Shown here one piece after another: positions 26,132-35,681 of a DNA stretch of 64,000 nucleotides. The DNA lies in NCBI RefSeq assembly GCF_001884065.1, contig NZ_MACH01000116.1, positions 353,518 through 417,517 of the forward strand. The letters run 5' to 3'. The notes beneath the pieces were generated by a model that was not told the DNA's origin, did not search any database, and saw nothing but the letters and a program-made list of their open reading frames with translations. Both the position numbers and the translations under genes were made by a program. Within the stretch, counting starts at the first letter, position 1. Every line of letters begins with the position of its first letter. The stretch is from Bacillus proteolyticus. GTDB lineage: Bacteria > Bacillota > Bacilli > Bacillales > Bacillaceae_G.

Positions 26132-26260
26132 ATGAAAGTTTATATTTTACCAAATCGCGTCACTTTAGTCGGAAAAGCATGGCAAATTCGTCATAAACTA
26201 AAACAATACGGCAAAGAGTATACAACTGTACAAGAGTGGATTAAAGCAAGTAAAAAGTAA
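26132..26260 (+). CDS. mciZ: Mother-cell inhibitor of FtsZ, MciZ (42 aa)
   Basis: 42-residue protein. The pattern MKV..(L/M)P..V.LVGKAW.IR.KLK.YG..(Y/F)..V..WI matches B. subtilis MciZ (40 residues) along its whole length. MciZ is made in the mother cell under sigma-E and caps FtsZ filaments, which stops a further Z ring after asymmetric division. ATG 26132 has AAAGGAG about 10 nt upstream. The locus nudF-mciZ-aldo/keto reductase is the same as in B. subtilis. Short enough to be missed by standard gene calling. Confidence 0.88.
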   Translation: MKVYILPNRVTLVGKAWQIRHKLKQYGKEYTTVQEWIKASKK

Positions 26261-26313
26261 ACGTTTGTCAACCTCTTTTCCCTTGCGTACAATAAAGATA
26301 AGGAGGTTGACCT

Positions 26314-27228
26314 ATGAAAAAACGTCAATTAGGAAATTCAGATTTGTTTGTTACAGAAATGGGACTTGGCTGTATGTCTCTCGGTACATCTGAAACAGAA
26401 GCTATGGGCATTATCGATGAAGCAATCGATTTAGGAATCAATTTTTTTGATACAGCGGATTTATATGATTATGGATTAAACGAAGAATTTGTCGGTAAAG
26501 CATTGAAGGGAAAACGAGACCAAATTGTTCTTACAACAAAGGTTGGAAATCGATGGACAGAAGAAAAAAACGGCTGGTCTTGGGATCCTTCTAAGGATTA
26601 CATAAAGGCTGAAGTGAAAGAAAGTTTACGTAGACTTCAAACTGATTATATTGATCTTTATCAACTTCACGGCGGGACGATTGAAGATCCTATAGATGAA
26701 ACAATTGAAGCCTTTGAAGAATTAAAAAAAGAAGGTATCATTCGCCATTACGGTATTTCTTCTATACGTCCAAATGTCATCCGTGAGTATGCCAAACGTT
26801 CAAATATCGTTAGTGTACTAATGGAATACAGCCTTTTAAATCGTCGCCCTGAAGAATGGTTCCCACTTCTAAATGAACATCAAATTAGCATTATTGCTCG
26901 TGGACCACTTGCAAAAGGAATTCTAACTGACAATAATGCAAGAAAGATAGAAAGAGTAAAAGAAAAAGATTACCTTTCTTATTCTTACGATGAATTATAT
27001 ACGACACTCGCGAGTGCAAAAGAAATAATCGGGGAAAGCTCTTTAACAGGAACAGCTATTCAATATTGCTTACATAACGAAACTGTTGCAGCTGTTATAC
27101 CTGGTGCAAGCTCTATTCAACAATTGCAGGAAAATGTACAGGCTAGCCAACAGTTATCTTTAACAAAAGAAGAATATGTACAACTTCAAAAAATTGTTAA
27201 GTATGATTCATATGCTTTGCATCGCTAA
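26314..27228 (+). CDS. Aldo/keto reductase (YqkF-like)
   Basis: 304-residue NAD(P)H-dependent TIM-barrel reductase. The catalytic tetrad is visible: Asp in NFFDTADLYDYG, Tyr in the same patch, Lys in TTKVGN and His in LYQLHGG. The GLGCMSLGTSE start and the C-terminal AVIPGASS coenzyme motif are those of the YqkF/Gfo-like group. It follows mciZ as yqkF does in B. subtilis. Substrate unknown. Confidence 0.87.
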   Translation: MKKRQLGNSDLFVTEMGLGCMSLGTSETEAMGIIDEAIDLGINFFDTADLYDYGLNEEFVGKALKGKRDQIVLTTKVGNRWTEEKNGWSWDPSKDYIKAEVKESLRRLQTDYIDLYQLHGGTIEDPIDETIEAFEELKKEGIIRHYGISSIRPNVIREYAKRSNIVSVLMEYSLLNRRPEEWFPLLNEHQISIIARGPLAKGILTDNNARKIERVKEKDYLSYSYDELYTTLASAKEIIGESSLTGTAIQYCLHNETVAAVIPGASSIQQLQENVQASQQLSLTKEEYVQLQKIVKYDSYALHR

Positions 27229-27252
27229 AATATTGATACCGATAAAAGCAAA

Positions 27253-27281
27253 AGACTGCCCCCAACACTAGGCGGCAGTCT
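27253..27281. terminator. Bidirectional terminator between aldo/keto reductases
   Basis: Stem AGACTGCC (27253-27260) / GGCAGTCT (27274-27281), 13-nt loop, T-run on the plus strand (TCTTTTTA) and A/T-rich on the other side. Confidence 0.75.
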
Positions 27282-27285
27282 CTTT

Positions 27286-28113
27286 TTATAACGTATCATA
27301 TTTATCAGGATTCGTTCCTACATGTAAATTACGATTTAACGTATTAATTTGATCCATCTCTTCTTCAGTTAATAAGAAATCAAAAATAGTAAAGTTCTCT
27401 TTAATACGAGATGGCGTAACAGATTTAGGAATAGTCACAATCCCACTTTGAATATCCCACCTTAATATAACTTGTGCAGGTGTCTTCTCATATTTTTTAG
27501 CAATATCCTGAATAATTGGATGCTGAAATACTTCGCCGCCCCTCATTAAAGGACTCCAAGCTTCCATTTGAATTTGCTCACCTTGACAGAAATCACGCAA
27601 TTCAAATTGTGCTAACATTGGATGAAGTTCCACTTGGTTTACCATCGGCTTCACTTTGCAATTTGGTAATAACAGTTCTAAATGATGTCTATGAAAATTA
27701 GAAACACCAATGGCACGCACTTTACCTTCTTCGTATAGCTTTTCTAGAGCACGGTACGTATCAACATACTTCCCTCTTATCGGCCAATGGATTAAATATA
27801 AATCTACATAGTCCATTTGTAATTTCTTTAAACTTTTTTCAAACGCCTCAAGAGTCTCCTCATACCCTTGATCGTCGTTCCAAACTTTTGTTGTAATAAA
27901 CAAGTCTTCGCGCGGGATTCCAGATTCACGAACTGCTTCTCCGACACCGCTTTCATTTTCATATACAGTTGCTGTATCAATCGAACGGTATCCAACTTCT
28001 AACGCTGTTTTTACTGCTTGTTTAACTTCGTCGCCTTCTTTCGCTTTATAAACGCCTAGACCAATCATCGGCATTTTCACACCATTATGAAGTGTAGTTG
28101 TTGGAATATGCAC
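27286..28113 (-). CDS. Aldo/keto reductase (YvgN/2,5-diketogluconate reductase type)
   Basis: 275 residues. Tetrad: Asp in SIDTATVY, Tyr in TVYENESG, Lys in ITTKVWND and His in LIHWPIRG; C-terminal [13 protein letters not shown] binds NADP. This is the YvgN/YtbE group, which reduces methylglyoxal and other small aldehydes. I set the start at GTG 28113 ([11 protein letters not shown]) with GGGAG 7 nt upstream; the frame extends 13 codons further without a ribosome binding site. Not a close paralogue of the preceding reductase. Confidence 0.88.
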   Translation of the reverse strand: MHIPTTTLHNGVKMPMIGLGVYKAKEGDEVKQAVKTALEVGYRSIDTATVYENESGVGEAVRESGIPREDLFITTKVWNDDQGYEETLEAFEKSLKKLQMDYVDLYLIHWPIRGKYVDTYRALEKLYEEGKVRAIGVSNFHRHHLELLLPNCKVKPMVNQVELHPMLAQFELRDFCQGEQIQMEAWSPLMRGGEVFQHPIIQDIAKKYEKTPAQVILRWDIQSGIVTIPKSVTPSRIKENFTIFDFLLTEEEMDQINTLNRNLHVGTNPDKYDTL

Positions 28114-28242
28114 AGTCTTTCTCCCTTTCATTCTTACATTTTTATAAACCATAACTTTATTTCAACAAGATTCATTCAAAATGTCAAAACATACGTACAG
28201 TTTACATAATAATTTTATACCTCTTTAGAAAGTAACATGAAC

Positions 28243-28767
28243 TCAGTCGTTCACGTTACTTTCTATCCATTCTTTCGCTTTTTCATCAACATCACGTACA
28301 AATTCATTTTTTCCTTCTGTATACAACGTGCCATCATATGTATATTTTTCAGCTAGTTCTTTCTTTAAAGTCGCATACGCTTCTGCTTCTTCACAATGAA
28401 CCATCATATAATCACGAAATGCTAAATGCCTTGTAATCTCAGGATTTCCTTTTTCAAATACATGCAAATGATACGAGCGTTTCTCCTCAGTTCCATGAAT
28501 AAAAAAACGACGACCTGAAATACCATTTTCTCCTTTCACAATGTAACCAAGCTCATCAAACTTTTCATTCCAATGATCTACTCTTTCAATACTATCTACT
28601 TCCATTATCATATCAATGATAGGCTTTGCCGCAAGTCCTGGCACTGATGTACTACCAATATGATGGATTCTCACCGTTTCTGGCATCGCCAATTTTAATC
28701 TTTCGGCCTCCATTTGAAATTTCTCACTCCAATGATTTTCATACGGAACGACTACAATTTTCCTCAT
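28243..28767 (-). CDS. GrpB/UPF0157 family protein (nucleotidyltransferase fold)
   Basis: 174 residues. The motif IHHIGSTSVPGLAAKPIIDM is the family hallmark and resembles the GS...D.D core of nucleotidyltransferases. The HLHVFEKGN and HLAFRDYM patches are also typical of GrpB proteins. Activity unknown. ATG 28767 has AAGGGGAG upstream. A weak hairpin (28231-28242 with 28249-28260) surrounds the stop codon. Confidence 0.87.
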   Translation of the reverse strand: MRKIVVVPYENHWSEKFQMEAERLKLAMPETVRIHHIGSTSVPGLAAKPIIDMIMEVDSIERVDHWNEKFDELGYIVKGENGISGRRFFIHGTEEKRSYHLHVFEKGNPEITRHLAFRDYMMVHCEEAEAYATLKKELAEKYTYDGTLYTEGKNEFVRDVDEKAKEWIESNVND

Positions 28768-28796
28768 TCTAACTCCCCTTTTCTTACAAACTCGTC

Positions 28797-28833
28797 AAAA
28801 AAATGATCAGTGGCATCTCACTGATCATTTTTT
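28797..28833 (-). terminator. Terminator after the YqkE-like gene
   Basis: Strong stem: 28797-28812 (core ATGATCAGTG) with 28819-28833, 6-nt loop, with long A and T runs on both sides. Confidence 0.85.
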
Positions 28834-28834
28834 A

Positions 28835-29098
28835 TTATTTAAAGTCTTTCCAAGTAAGGTTACTTTCACTTAACAGTTCTTCAAATGATTTATTCTTTTC
28901 ACGTTCTTTTTGTTCTTTACGTTTTCTTTCTTGCTCTGCTGCCTCTTTTTTCTCTTCTCTCACTTGCAACTCTTTTTTCTTATTCTTTAATTGTTGCATT
29001 AACGAATCGTTCAATTGATCACCTAGTGTAAGCGATTCTTTCTCTGGTTGATTCATTTGAGAGTGTCTTTGCATTTGTCTTTGCTTCTTTTTCTTCAT
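28835..29098 (-). CDS. YqkE-like small charged protein (DUF3886)
   Basis: 87 residues, highly charged and predicted mostly helical, with a long coiled-coil-like Lys/Glu/Gln middle (QVREEKKEAAEQERKRKEQK) and a conserved end FEELL.ESNLTWKDFK. It looks like B. subtilis YqkE, which also sits near yqkF and yqkD. I chose ATG 29098 with AAAGGTGA upstream; a GTG at 29107 lies inside that site. Function unknown. Confidence 0.75.
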   Translation of the reverse strand: MKKKKQRQMQRHSQMNQPEKESLTLGDQLNDSLMQQLKNKKKELQVREEKKEAAEQERKRKEQKEREKNKSFEELLSESNLTWKDFK

Positions 29099-29309
29099 AC
29101 TACTCACCTTTTACTTTTTTCTCCATTATAGAGGATACACAGTGAAATCTACAATAAAAAAGGTGTATTACTCCCCGATTCTCTATTATTCTTTTTTTGT
29201 AAATATGTTAATTTTTCGAAAAAACTAAATTTTATTGTAGATATAATCCTAGTAATCTATTAAAATTATGTCGTATGATGTCAGATTATAAAAAAAGGAG
29301 AAATTAATT

Positions 29310-30899
29310 ATGTGGAAAAAAATTATTCCTGCTGTCGCTATTTTAAGCACCATGACTTTTTCAAGCGTGTTCGCCGCTCCTCCATCTCAGACTCCTGCTG
29401 AACAAAACCGATACATAGACGTACAAATGCTTGGTATTAACGATTTCCATGGACAACTAGACACTGTAAAAAAAATTAACAATAAAGAAGCTGGCGGCGC
29501 TGATTATTTAGCTACTTATTTAAAAGAACGTAAAAAACAAAACCCTAATACACTTCTCGTACATGCCGGTGATATTGTCGGCGCCAGCCCACCAGTTTCC
29601 GCATTATTACAAGACGAACCAACAATTGAATTTTTAAATGACTTAAAGTTTGATGTTGGTACAATCGGAAACCATGAATTCGATGAAGGTATCGATGAAA
29701 TGAAACGCCTCATTTACGGTGGTTACCATGAAAAAACAGGGAATTTCAAAGGAGCAAACTTCCCTTATGTCGCTGCAAACTTCTATAACAAATCAACTGG
29801 CCGCTTATTTTTACCACCATTTACTGTAAAAATGGTTGACGGAGTTCCTGTAGGATTCATTGGAGTTGTTACAACGGATACGCCAAATGTCGTTATGCCT
29901 ACTATGCTTAAAAATGTAGAAATCACTGACGAAGTAGAGGCTATTAATAAATCAGCGCAACAATTAAAGCGTCTCGGCGTTAAATCTATCGTAGTCCTTG
30001 CGCATGTCGGCGGAACAACTGATGAGTCTGGTGTAACAAATGGAGACCTCACTCGAATTGCAAATGAAACAGATCCAGAAGTTGATGTTATTTTTGGTGG
30101 ACATAGTCATACGTATGTAAATGGTACAGTTAATAATAAACTTATCGTCCAAGCGAACTCTTACGGAACGGCTTTCTCAGATGTAGATGTAACAATTGAT
30201 CGTAAAACAAAAGATATTGTTAAGAAAAAAGCTGAAGTTATTACAACATATCATGAAGGTGTAGAGCCTGATAAACAAGTAAAACAAAAGCTAGACCAAT
30301 ATAAAGAAAAAATCGCACCGCTTGTAAATGAAGTTGTCGGAAAATCTACAGCAGCTATCGACCGTAAACAAAACGATGCTGGTGAGTCTACTCTTGGAAA
30401 TGTAATTGCCGATGCACAGCGACAAACAATGCAAGCGCAAATCGCTCTTATGAATCCTGGCGGCATTCGTAATGACTTAGACGCTGGAGATATTACATGG
30501 GGCGAATTATACGGTATTCAGCCTTTCGGGAATCAATTAATTAAAGTAGATTTAACAGGTCAAGATATTCGCGAGATTTTAAATCAACAATGGCAAAAAG
30601 GTGCAACGAGAATGCTCCAAATCTCAGGTATCCAATATACTTGGGATGCAAATAAACCGAATGGTGAAAAGGTTACTAATATCCGTTTAACAAATGGGGA
30701 AGAATTAGTTTCCACGAAAACGTATAGCGTAGTTGCAAATGCTTTCCTAGCTTCGGGTGGTGATGGATTCGTATCATTTAAAAATGGAAAAAATGCTGAA
30801 ACGGGTCCAAACGACTTTGAAGCGTTAGTCGATTATGTAAAACAATTGAAAGAACCGATTCAGCCGATTATTGATGGACGGATTCAAAAATTAAATTAA
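29310..30899 (+). CDS. Secreted 5'-nucleotidase / cyclic phosphodiesterase
   Basis: 529 residues. A signal peptide (1-22, ends SVFA) is followed by a calcineurin-like metallophosphatase domain with the metal motifs GINDFHGQL, VHAGDIVGASPP, GNHEFDEG and FGGHSHTY, then the C-terminal 5'-nucleotidase domain (ATRMLQISG, ASGGDGF). It should hydrolyse extracellular nucleotides. No cell-wall anchor, unlike the paralogue at 50247-52616. A TATAAT at 29242-29247 is the likely -10, with no clear -35. Confidence 0.9.
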   Translation: MWKKIIPAVAILSTMTFSSVFAAPPSQTPAEQNRYIDVQMLGINDFHGQLDTVKKINNKEAGGADYLATYLKERKKQNPNTLLVHAGDIVGASPPVSALLQDEPTIEFLNDLKFDVGTIGNHEFDEGIDEMKRLIYGGYHEKTGNFKGANFPYVAANFYNKSTGRLFLPPFTVKMVDGVPVGFIGVVTTDTPNVVMPTMLKNVEITDEVEAINKSAQQLKRLGVKSIVVLAHVGGTTDESGVTNGDLTRIANETDPEVDVIFGGHSHTYVNGTVNNKLIVQANSYGTAFSDVDVTIDRKTKDIVKKKAEVITTYHEGVEPDKQVKQKLDQYKEKIAPLVNEVVGKSTAAIDRKQNDAGESTLGNVIADAQRQTMQAQIALMNPGGIRNDLDAGDITWGELYGIQPFGNQLIKVDLTGQDIREILNQQWQKGATRMLQISGIQYTWDANKPNGEKVTNIRLTNGEELVSTKTYSVVANAFLASGGDGFVSFKNGKNAETGPNDFEALVDYVKQLKEPIQPIIDGRIQKLN

Positions 30900-31021
30900 A
30901 TATTTTTCAAATAACTGTATGTGCTGTAAATGGGAAATGTCGTTCCCTATAAAAGGAGCACTTTTCATTACAAATTATACGCACATACCCTTTAACTTTT
31001 TCGTAATATACATGAACCTGA

Positions 31022-31061
31022 AAAAGGATACTCGTTCTTACTTTGAACATAGTATCCTTTT
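31022..31061. terminator. Hairpin between convergent genes
   Basis: Stem AAAAGGATACT (31022-31032) / AGTATCCTTTT (31051-31061) with an 18-nt loop between the nucleotidase gene and the convergent gene. A modest terminator for either strand. Confidence 0.55.
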
Positions 31062-31063
31062 CT

Positions 31064-31540
31064 TCATTTATCTAAATGTGATACCTCATTAAAATCATAT
31101 CGTTGCAAAAATTCCTGTAGTGCTCCTTCTACAATTTTAGACTTTTGAATCCCTTTAACTTCGGATATAACATCTAATCTCGCTAATATTTCCGTATTAA
31201 TAGAAAAGGTTCGTTTCTTTTTCTCTGAAATTCCACTTATAATCGGCACGCTTACTTCTTCTCTTTTTCTTAACAATTCATAAATACTTTGCAATTGTTC
31301 ATAAATTAGTAATTGATAATCCGTTTTTGCATATTGAAGGGCAGTAGCTTCTTGGATTTGTAAATGACGCGGCTCTTCTCCATCACCTATAAAGATGCGT
31401 TTTTTCTGCTCTCCATCATATTCATATCCAATCATTCTTAATTTCTTTGATAATGTATATGGGCTCATTTCAAGCCGTTTTGCTATAATTGCGATTGATT
31501 CGCGTCTATTTAAAGAATCAATAATTTCTCCAATCGTCAC
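31064..31540 (-). CDS. Predicted DNA-binding protein, HTH plus ribbon-helix-helix
   Basis: 158 residues. The N-terminus (MTIGEIIDSLNRRESIAIIA, then KRLEMSPYTLSKKLR, residues ~1-36) reads as a helix-turn-helix. A linker with a helical patch (YQLLIYEQLQSIYELLRK) follows. The C-terminal ~50 residues (RTFSINTEILARLDVISEVK) look like a ribbon-helix-helix arm. The start is GTG 31540, with GGAGGGAG upstream. I do not recognise the family; possibly a regulator or partition-type protein. No palindrome stands out beside it. Confidence 0.65.
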   Translation of the reverse strand: MTIGEIIDSLNRRESIAIIAKRLEMSPYTLSKKLRMIGYEYDGEQKKRIFIGDGEEPRHLQIQEATALQYAKTDYQLLIYEQLQSIYELLRKREEVSVPIISGISEKKKRTFSINTEILARLDVISEVKGIQKSKIVEGALQEFLQRYDFNEVSHLDK

Positions 31541-31671
31541 ATTCTCCCTCCTCTCTTAATCGCCTAAACTTGAAACCTGACCAGTATGTTATGATACAAT
31601 GATTTTCTAGTAGTATATGCAAAAGAAAGAACCTGTGCGCTTCATACCATTTAAGAAAAGGAGGTTTACAT

Positions 31672-32673
31672 ATGCTTTTTCGTAGCTATACACCTCAGTT
31701 TTATAACGAAAAGAAGCAATTAATCCCTAACAGTATCGCTACGATAGAAAGCGTTATGATTAATGACCGGAAACAATCTCTCCTTATACGCGGGCAAAAC
31801 GTGGAACAGCCTATTTTATTATGCTGTCACGGCGGGCCTGGTATGGCACAAATTGGCTTTATTCGTCATTTTCAAAAAGAGTTAGAAAAGCACTTTATCG
31901 TTATTAATTGGGATCAACGCGGGGCTGGTAAATCCTTTTTATTGCGAGATATCCAAACAAATTTTACGATTGATCAATTTGTTTCAGATGCAAAAGAAGT
32001 CATTCAATATCTTCTTAAAAGGTTCAATAAGAAAAAATTAATTCTTGCCGGTCATTCATGGGGAAGTATTATCGGACTAAAAGTCGCTAGTCAATGCCCT
32101 GAATATATAGAAGCATATATCGGCATCGGTCAAATCGTACATATGAAGCAAAACGAAGAATTACTATATCAACATTTAATTAGCTCTGCAAAAAAACATG
32201 ACCATAAAAAAGCATTAGCTTCTCTTTTAAAATTAGGGAAACCGCCCTTTTTAGATACACGACGTCTCATCATTCAAAGAAAGTGGCTTGGCACATTCGG
32301 CGGAGCAATCCAAAACGGATCTTCCTTTTCTTTCATACGAAAAGGTTTCTTTTCTCCTGAATATACGCTATTAGATTGGTTCAAATTTCTCGCAGGAAAT
32401 TTAAAGTCAGGAGTTTTATGGGAAGAGATGCTAACAATCGATTTCTTTTCGTCTATTTCAAGTTTATCTGTTCCGGTTTATTTTTGTTCTGGTCGCTATG
32501 ATTATCAAACTCCTTACGCACTCGTTCAACAATATTGCGATATTATTCACGCTCCGATTAAAAAAATGATTTGGTTTCCAAACTCGGCACACTCTCCAGA
32601 TTTAGAAGAGCCTGAACTATTCGCTCAATCTTTACAATCAATTAAACAAGAGCTATCTTTTCAACATGCATAA
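31672..32673 (+). CDS. Alpha/beta hydrolase (proline iminopeptidase-like)
   Basis: 333 residues. The oxyanion region CCHGGPGMAQ, WDQRGAGKS, the nucleophile elbow GHSWG, the acid in GRYDYQTP and the final His in NSAHSPD make a complete triad. The HGGPG and WDQRG motifs are typical of the proline iminopeptidase group. No signal peptide. ATG 31672 has AAAGGAGG upstream. True substrate unknown. Confidence 0.85.
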   Translation: MLFRSYTPQFYNEKKQLIPNSIATIESVMINDRKQSLLIRGQNVEQPILLCCHGGPGMAQIGFIRHFQKELEKHFIVINWDQRGAGKSFLLRDIQTNFTIDQFVSDAKEVIQYLLKRFNKKKLILAGHSWGSIIGLKVASQCPEYIEAYIGIGQIVHMKQNEELLYQHLISSAKKHDHKKALASLLKLGKPPFLDTRRLIIQRKWLGTFGGAIQNGSSFSFIRKGFFSPEYTLLDWFKFLAGNLKSGVLWEEMLTIDFFSSISSLSVPVYFCSGRYDYQTPYALVQQYCDIIHAPIKKMIWFPNSAHSPDLEEPELFAQSLQSIKQELSFQHA

Positions 32674-32789
32674 CGACAGGCTCTTTTACATTTCATAAAA
32701 AACATCTTATAATAATATGTCGCAAGTATATGTCACTGCAAACATTTGCTTGCCTTAACAGAATAAAAATTAGGGAGATTACATTTATT

Positions 32790-34109
32790 ATGAACGCTGT
32801 ACTCATCGCAGTAGCAGTCATGCTAGTGCTTAGTTTGTTACGTGTCCAAGTCATTGTCGCCATTATCGTTGGAGCTTTAACAGGCGGACTTATCGGTGGA
32901 CTCGGTATTTCAGAAACAATTAGTACTTTTACAACTGGTCTTGGGAACAGTGCTCCTATCGCATTAAGCTACGCAATGCTCGGTGGATTTGCTATTTCAC
33001 TTTCAAAAACAGGACTTCCTGATGCAATGATCCAATCAGCTTTAAAATGGATCGGCAACGAACAAGACACGAAAAAACAAGTCTATTCTAAAATACTCAT
33101 ATTATTTATCATTTTAACAATGGCTTGTTTCTCACAAAATATTATCCCTGTTCATATCGCCTTCATCTCAATCTTAATTCCAGCACTTTTAAAAGTATTA
33201 AATGAGCTGAAGGTGGATCGTAGGCTTGTAACATGTCTTATTACATTTGGATTAATTACCCCTTACATGTGGGTCCCAGCAGGATTCGGAAAAATTTATC
33301 ATGACGTATTGCAAACAAATGCTGCGCAAAGCGGGCTTACATTTGATGTCGCTCTTATTCCAAAAGCAATGACTATTCCAGCAATCGGTATGATTATTGG
33401 ATTATGTGTAGCGGTTTTCATTACATACCGAAAACCACGTACGTATGAAACGGAACAAGTTCATGCTACACAGAATGAAATCGTTCCCTATACAAAAAGA
33501 AGCATTACTTTTGGTTTATTATCAATAATCGCTACATTAACTGTTCAATTAGCAACAGAATCAATGATCTTCGGTGCTTTAGCAGGTATTATCGTCTTAT
33601 CAGTTAGCGGTAGTCTCCCTCTTAAAGAAGCCGATGCTATTTTAACGAGCGGAATGCGTATGATGTCCTTTATCGGATTTGTTATGATTTCTGCCGCTGG
33701 ATTTGGCGCTGTTCTTCGAAAAACTGGACATGTTGAATCTCTTGTGCAAACGAGTGCACATATAATCGGAAATAATAAACCGCTTGCTGCATTTCTTATG
33801 CTCGTTATTGGACTTCTCGTTACGATGGGAATTGGTTCTTCCTTTTCAACCATCCCAATCTTAACAACAATTTTCGTACCCTTATGCGTCCAGCTTGGAT
33901 TTAGTCCAATGGCAACAATCGCAATTATCGGTACAGCTGGTGCACTAGGTGATGCAGGTTCTCCAGCATCTGATAGTACACTTGGACCAACGTCCGGTTT
34001 AAATGCTGATGGTCAGCACCACCATATATGGGATACATGTGTACCAACTTTTCTACACTATAATATACCGTTACTTATATTCGGCTTTATTGCCGCAATT
34101 ACACTATAA
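32790..34109 (+). CDS. Na+/H+ antiporter family transporter (YuiF-like)
   Basis: 439 residues with about 11-12 membrane segments. The order and the GDAGSPASDSTLGPTSGLN motif near the end (which resembles the NhaC-type ion site) suit the Na_H_antiporter family of YuiF; members may export cations or take up amino acids. I chose ATG 32790 (MNAVLIAVAVMLV), with AGGGAGA about 12 nt upstream; the frame extends 20 codons further without a ribosome binding site. Confidence 0.8.
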   Translation: MNAVLIAVAVMLVLSLLRVQVIVAIIVGALTGGLIGGLGISETISTFTTGLGNSAPIALSYAMLGGFAISLSKTGLPDAMIQSALKWIGNEQDTKKQVYSKILILFIILTMACFSQNIIPVHIAFISILIPALLKVLNELKVDRRLVTCLITFGLITPYMWVPAGFGKIYHDVLQTNAAQSGLTFDVALIPKAMTIPAIGMIIGLCVAVFITYRKPRTYETEQVHATQNEIVPYTKRSITFGLLSIIATLTVQLATESMIFGALAGIIVLSVSGSLPLKEADAILTSGMRMMSFIGFVMISAAGFGAVLRKTGHVESLVQTSAHIIGNNKPLAAFLMLVIGLLVTMGIGSSFSTIPILTTIFVPLCVQLGFSPMATIAIIGTAGALGDAGSPASDSTLGPTSGLNADGQHHHIWDTCVPTFLHYNIPLLIFGFIAAITL

Positions 34110-34136
34110 AAGGTGCGTTTTATCAACGCACCTTTT
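34108..34136. terminator. Bidirectional terminator
   Basis: 12-bp perfect stem AAAAGGTGCGTT (34108-34119) / AACGCACCTTTT (34125-34136), loop TTATC. It overlaps both neighbouring stop codons. Confidence 0.9.
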
Positions 34137-35061
34137 ACTTTGTTGTTTCTCTCTCAATACATCTAAATTCTGTTTCCACTTCTTCTTGTCCCACTTGTTT
34201 CTTCTTTATTTTTCCTATTAACTGCTGAAATGCTATTTCCCCATTTTCTTCGATATAACTTCCAATCGTCGTTAATGATGGGCTTATCCATTCACCCTCT
34301 GCACTCCCGTTAAATCCAATGATTTGCAACTTATCTGGTATATGAATATTAAGCGTTTTCGCCGCCCTGATTAGCTCAATAGCTATCTTATCACTTGAAG
34401 CTACAACCCCATCTATGTATGGATGTTTTTGTAACAATTCAAGAAACTGTTGATTCGTATACCCTTGTACAATTTCCTCTCGATAAGAAAGTCCTTCTTT
34501 CCAAGCAGTATCTAAAAACCCTGCCACATGCTCTTCCATTTCTTCACTTTCTACTCCCTCGCCAATATAAGCAAGAAACTGGCAGCCTTTCTCTTTCAAT
34601 AAAGAAACAGCTTTCTGCCCACTTTCATAATAACTAGTCAGAGATTGTCGTTCTTCAAGCACAGCGAAAGGAAGTGAGATTTCTCCTATACTTTGAAAAA
34701 CAGATTTCGTCAATATAACGCCTGCGATGTTATTTTGCGCCAACATATCTATGTATATATTCTTATTTTCTATATTACAAACTACTACTTGATACCCTTC
34801 TTTATATGCTATTTCCTCAACGAAACGGAGCAAAGTGATGTATGATGGATTATGCAAAGTATCTACCAGTAATGCAATCATTGTTGAAGGTTGCTTAAAT
34901 AAAGGCTTTGCTGTAGCATTCGGTCTATATTGTAACTCTTCAATTGCTTGCTTTACTTGTTTTACCGTATCTTCATGGACATATCCTTTTTCATTAATAA
35001 CTCTTGAAACGGTTGCAACTGAAACACCGGCCAATTTTGCAACATCACGTATAGTTGCCAC
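34135..35061 (-). CDS. LacI-family transcriptional regulator
   Basis: 308 residues. The N-terminal helix-turn-helix and hinge (MATIRDVAKLAGVSVATVSR, ..YRPNATAKPL) is a classical LacI/PurR DNA-binding domain. A periplasmic-binding-protein-like effector domain follows from ~60 on, ending with the IGSYIEENGEIAFQQLI helix. No sugar operon adjoins it, so the ligand is open; the neighbouring transporter is convergent. Confidence 0.9.
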   Translation of the reverse strand: MATIRDVAKLAGVSVATVSRVINEKGYVHEDTVKQVKQAIEELQYRPNATAKPLFKQPSTMIALLVDTLHNPSYITLLRFVEEIAYKEGYQVVVCNIENKNIYIDMLAQNNIAGVILTKSVFQSIGEISLPFAVLEERQSLTSYYESGQKAVSLLKEKGCQFLAYIGEGVESEEMEEHVAGFLDTAWKEGLSYREEIVQGYTNQQFLELLQKHPYIDGVVASSDKIAIELIRAAKTLNIHIPDKLQIIGFNGSAEGEWISPSLTTIGSYIEENGEIAFQQLIGKIKKKQVGQEEVETEFRCIERETTK

Positions 35062-35175
35062 ATCGTCACCCCTTAATATGGTAATAGATTACAATTTTAA
35101 ACTAAACCAAAATATAACATTCGTCAAGAATATTGTTTTATATTTCTGAAAATTGTTACATAACTTTCACTTTAC

Positions 35176-35652
35176 TTACAAAGTATACTCCAACTGAATT
35201 TCATGTGAAATTGCAATATTATCATAACCAATAAACGGAATTTCTTTCTTTATTTTTCGCGCCTCCTTTACGGCATCCATGTATAAGTTCGTCATTATAA
35301 AATTACGTTTTTGGTAAAATCGGAGTGCGTTCATATTATCATTCGTCGTAATGAGCCACACTTTTTCACACTCATTTTCCCTTGCCATTTGCAATACACA
35401 ATCCACCAGTTTTGTTCCAATCCCATTTCCTTCCTCAAAACTATCTAACGATACAATTTCACACATGTTTTTTAGCACTTCACACGTTATAATTCCCACT
35501 ATTCTGTCATTTTTAAGTGCGATAAAACCAGGTAATTGTTCTAATTGATGTGCTCTGCCTCGCGAGACCATCATTGAACTCCCCCAGTTTTCACACATAA
35601 ACCCCCGAATTGTTTCTTTCATTTCTGGTGTGATTTTTTGTATATGAACCAT
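35176..35652 (-). CDS. GNAT-family N-acetyltransferase
   Basis: 158-residue GNAT protein. The acetyl-CoA motif is FEEGNGIGTKLVD (pattern R/Q-x-x-G-x-G/A as NGIGTK), followed by WLITTNDNMNALRFYQKRNF, the end of motif A/B. Substrate unknown. It is divergent from the alpha/beta hydrolase gene; a dyad repeat lies between them. Confidence 0.83.
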   Translation of the reverse strand: MVHIQKITPEMKETIRGFMCENWGSSMMVSRGRAHQLEQLPGFIALKNDRIVGIITCEVLKNMCEIVSLDSFEEGNGIGTKLVDCVLQMARENECEKVWLITTNDNMNALRFYQKRNFIMTNLYMDAVKEARKIKKEIPFIGYDNIAISHEIQLEYTL

Positions 35653-35681
35653 AGACGATTTCTCCCCTTTTTATATCATTG

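Noticed and set aside
29190-29247. PhoP box before the secreted nucleotidase
   Set aside because: TTTGTA and GTTAAT are 11 bp apart, but further repeats are missing, unlike at cpdB.
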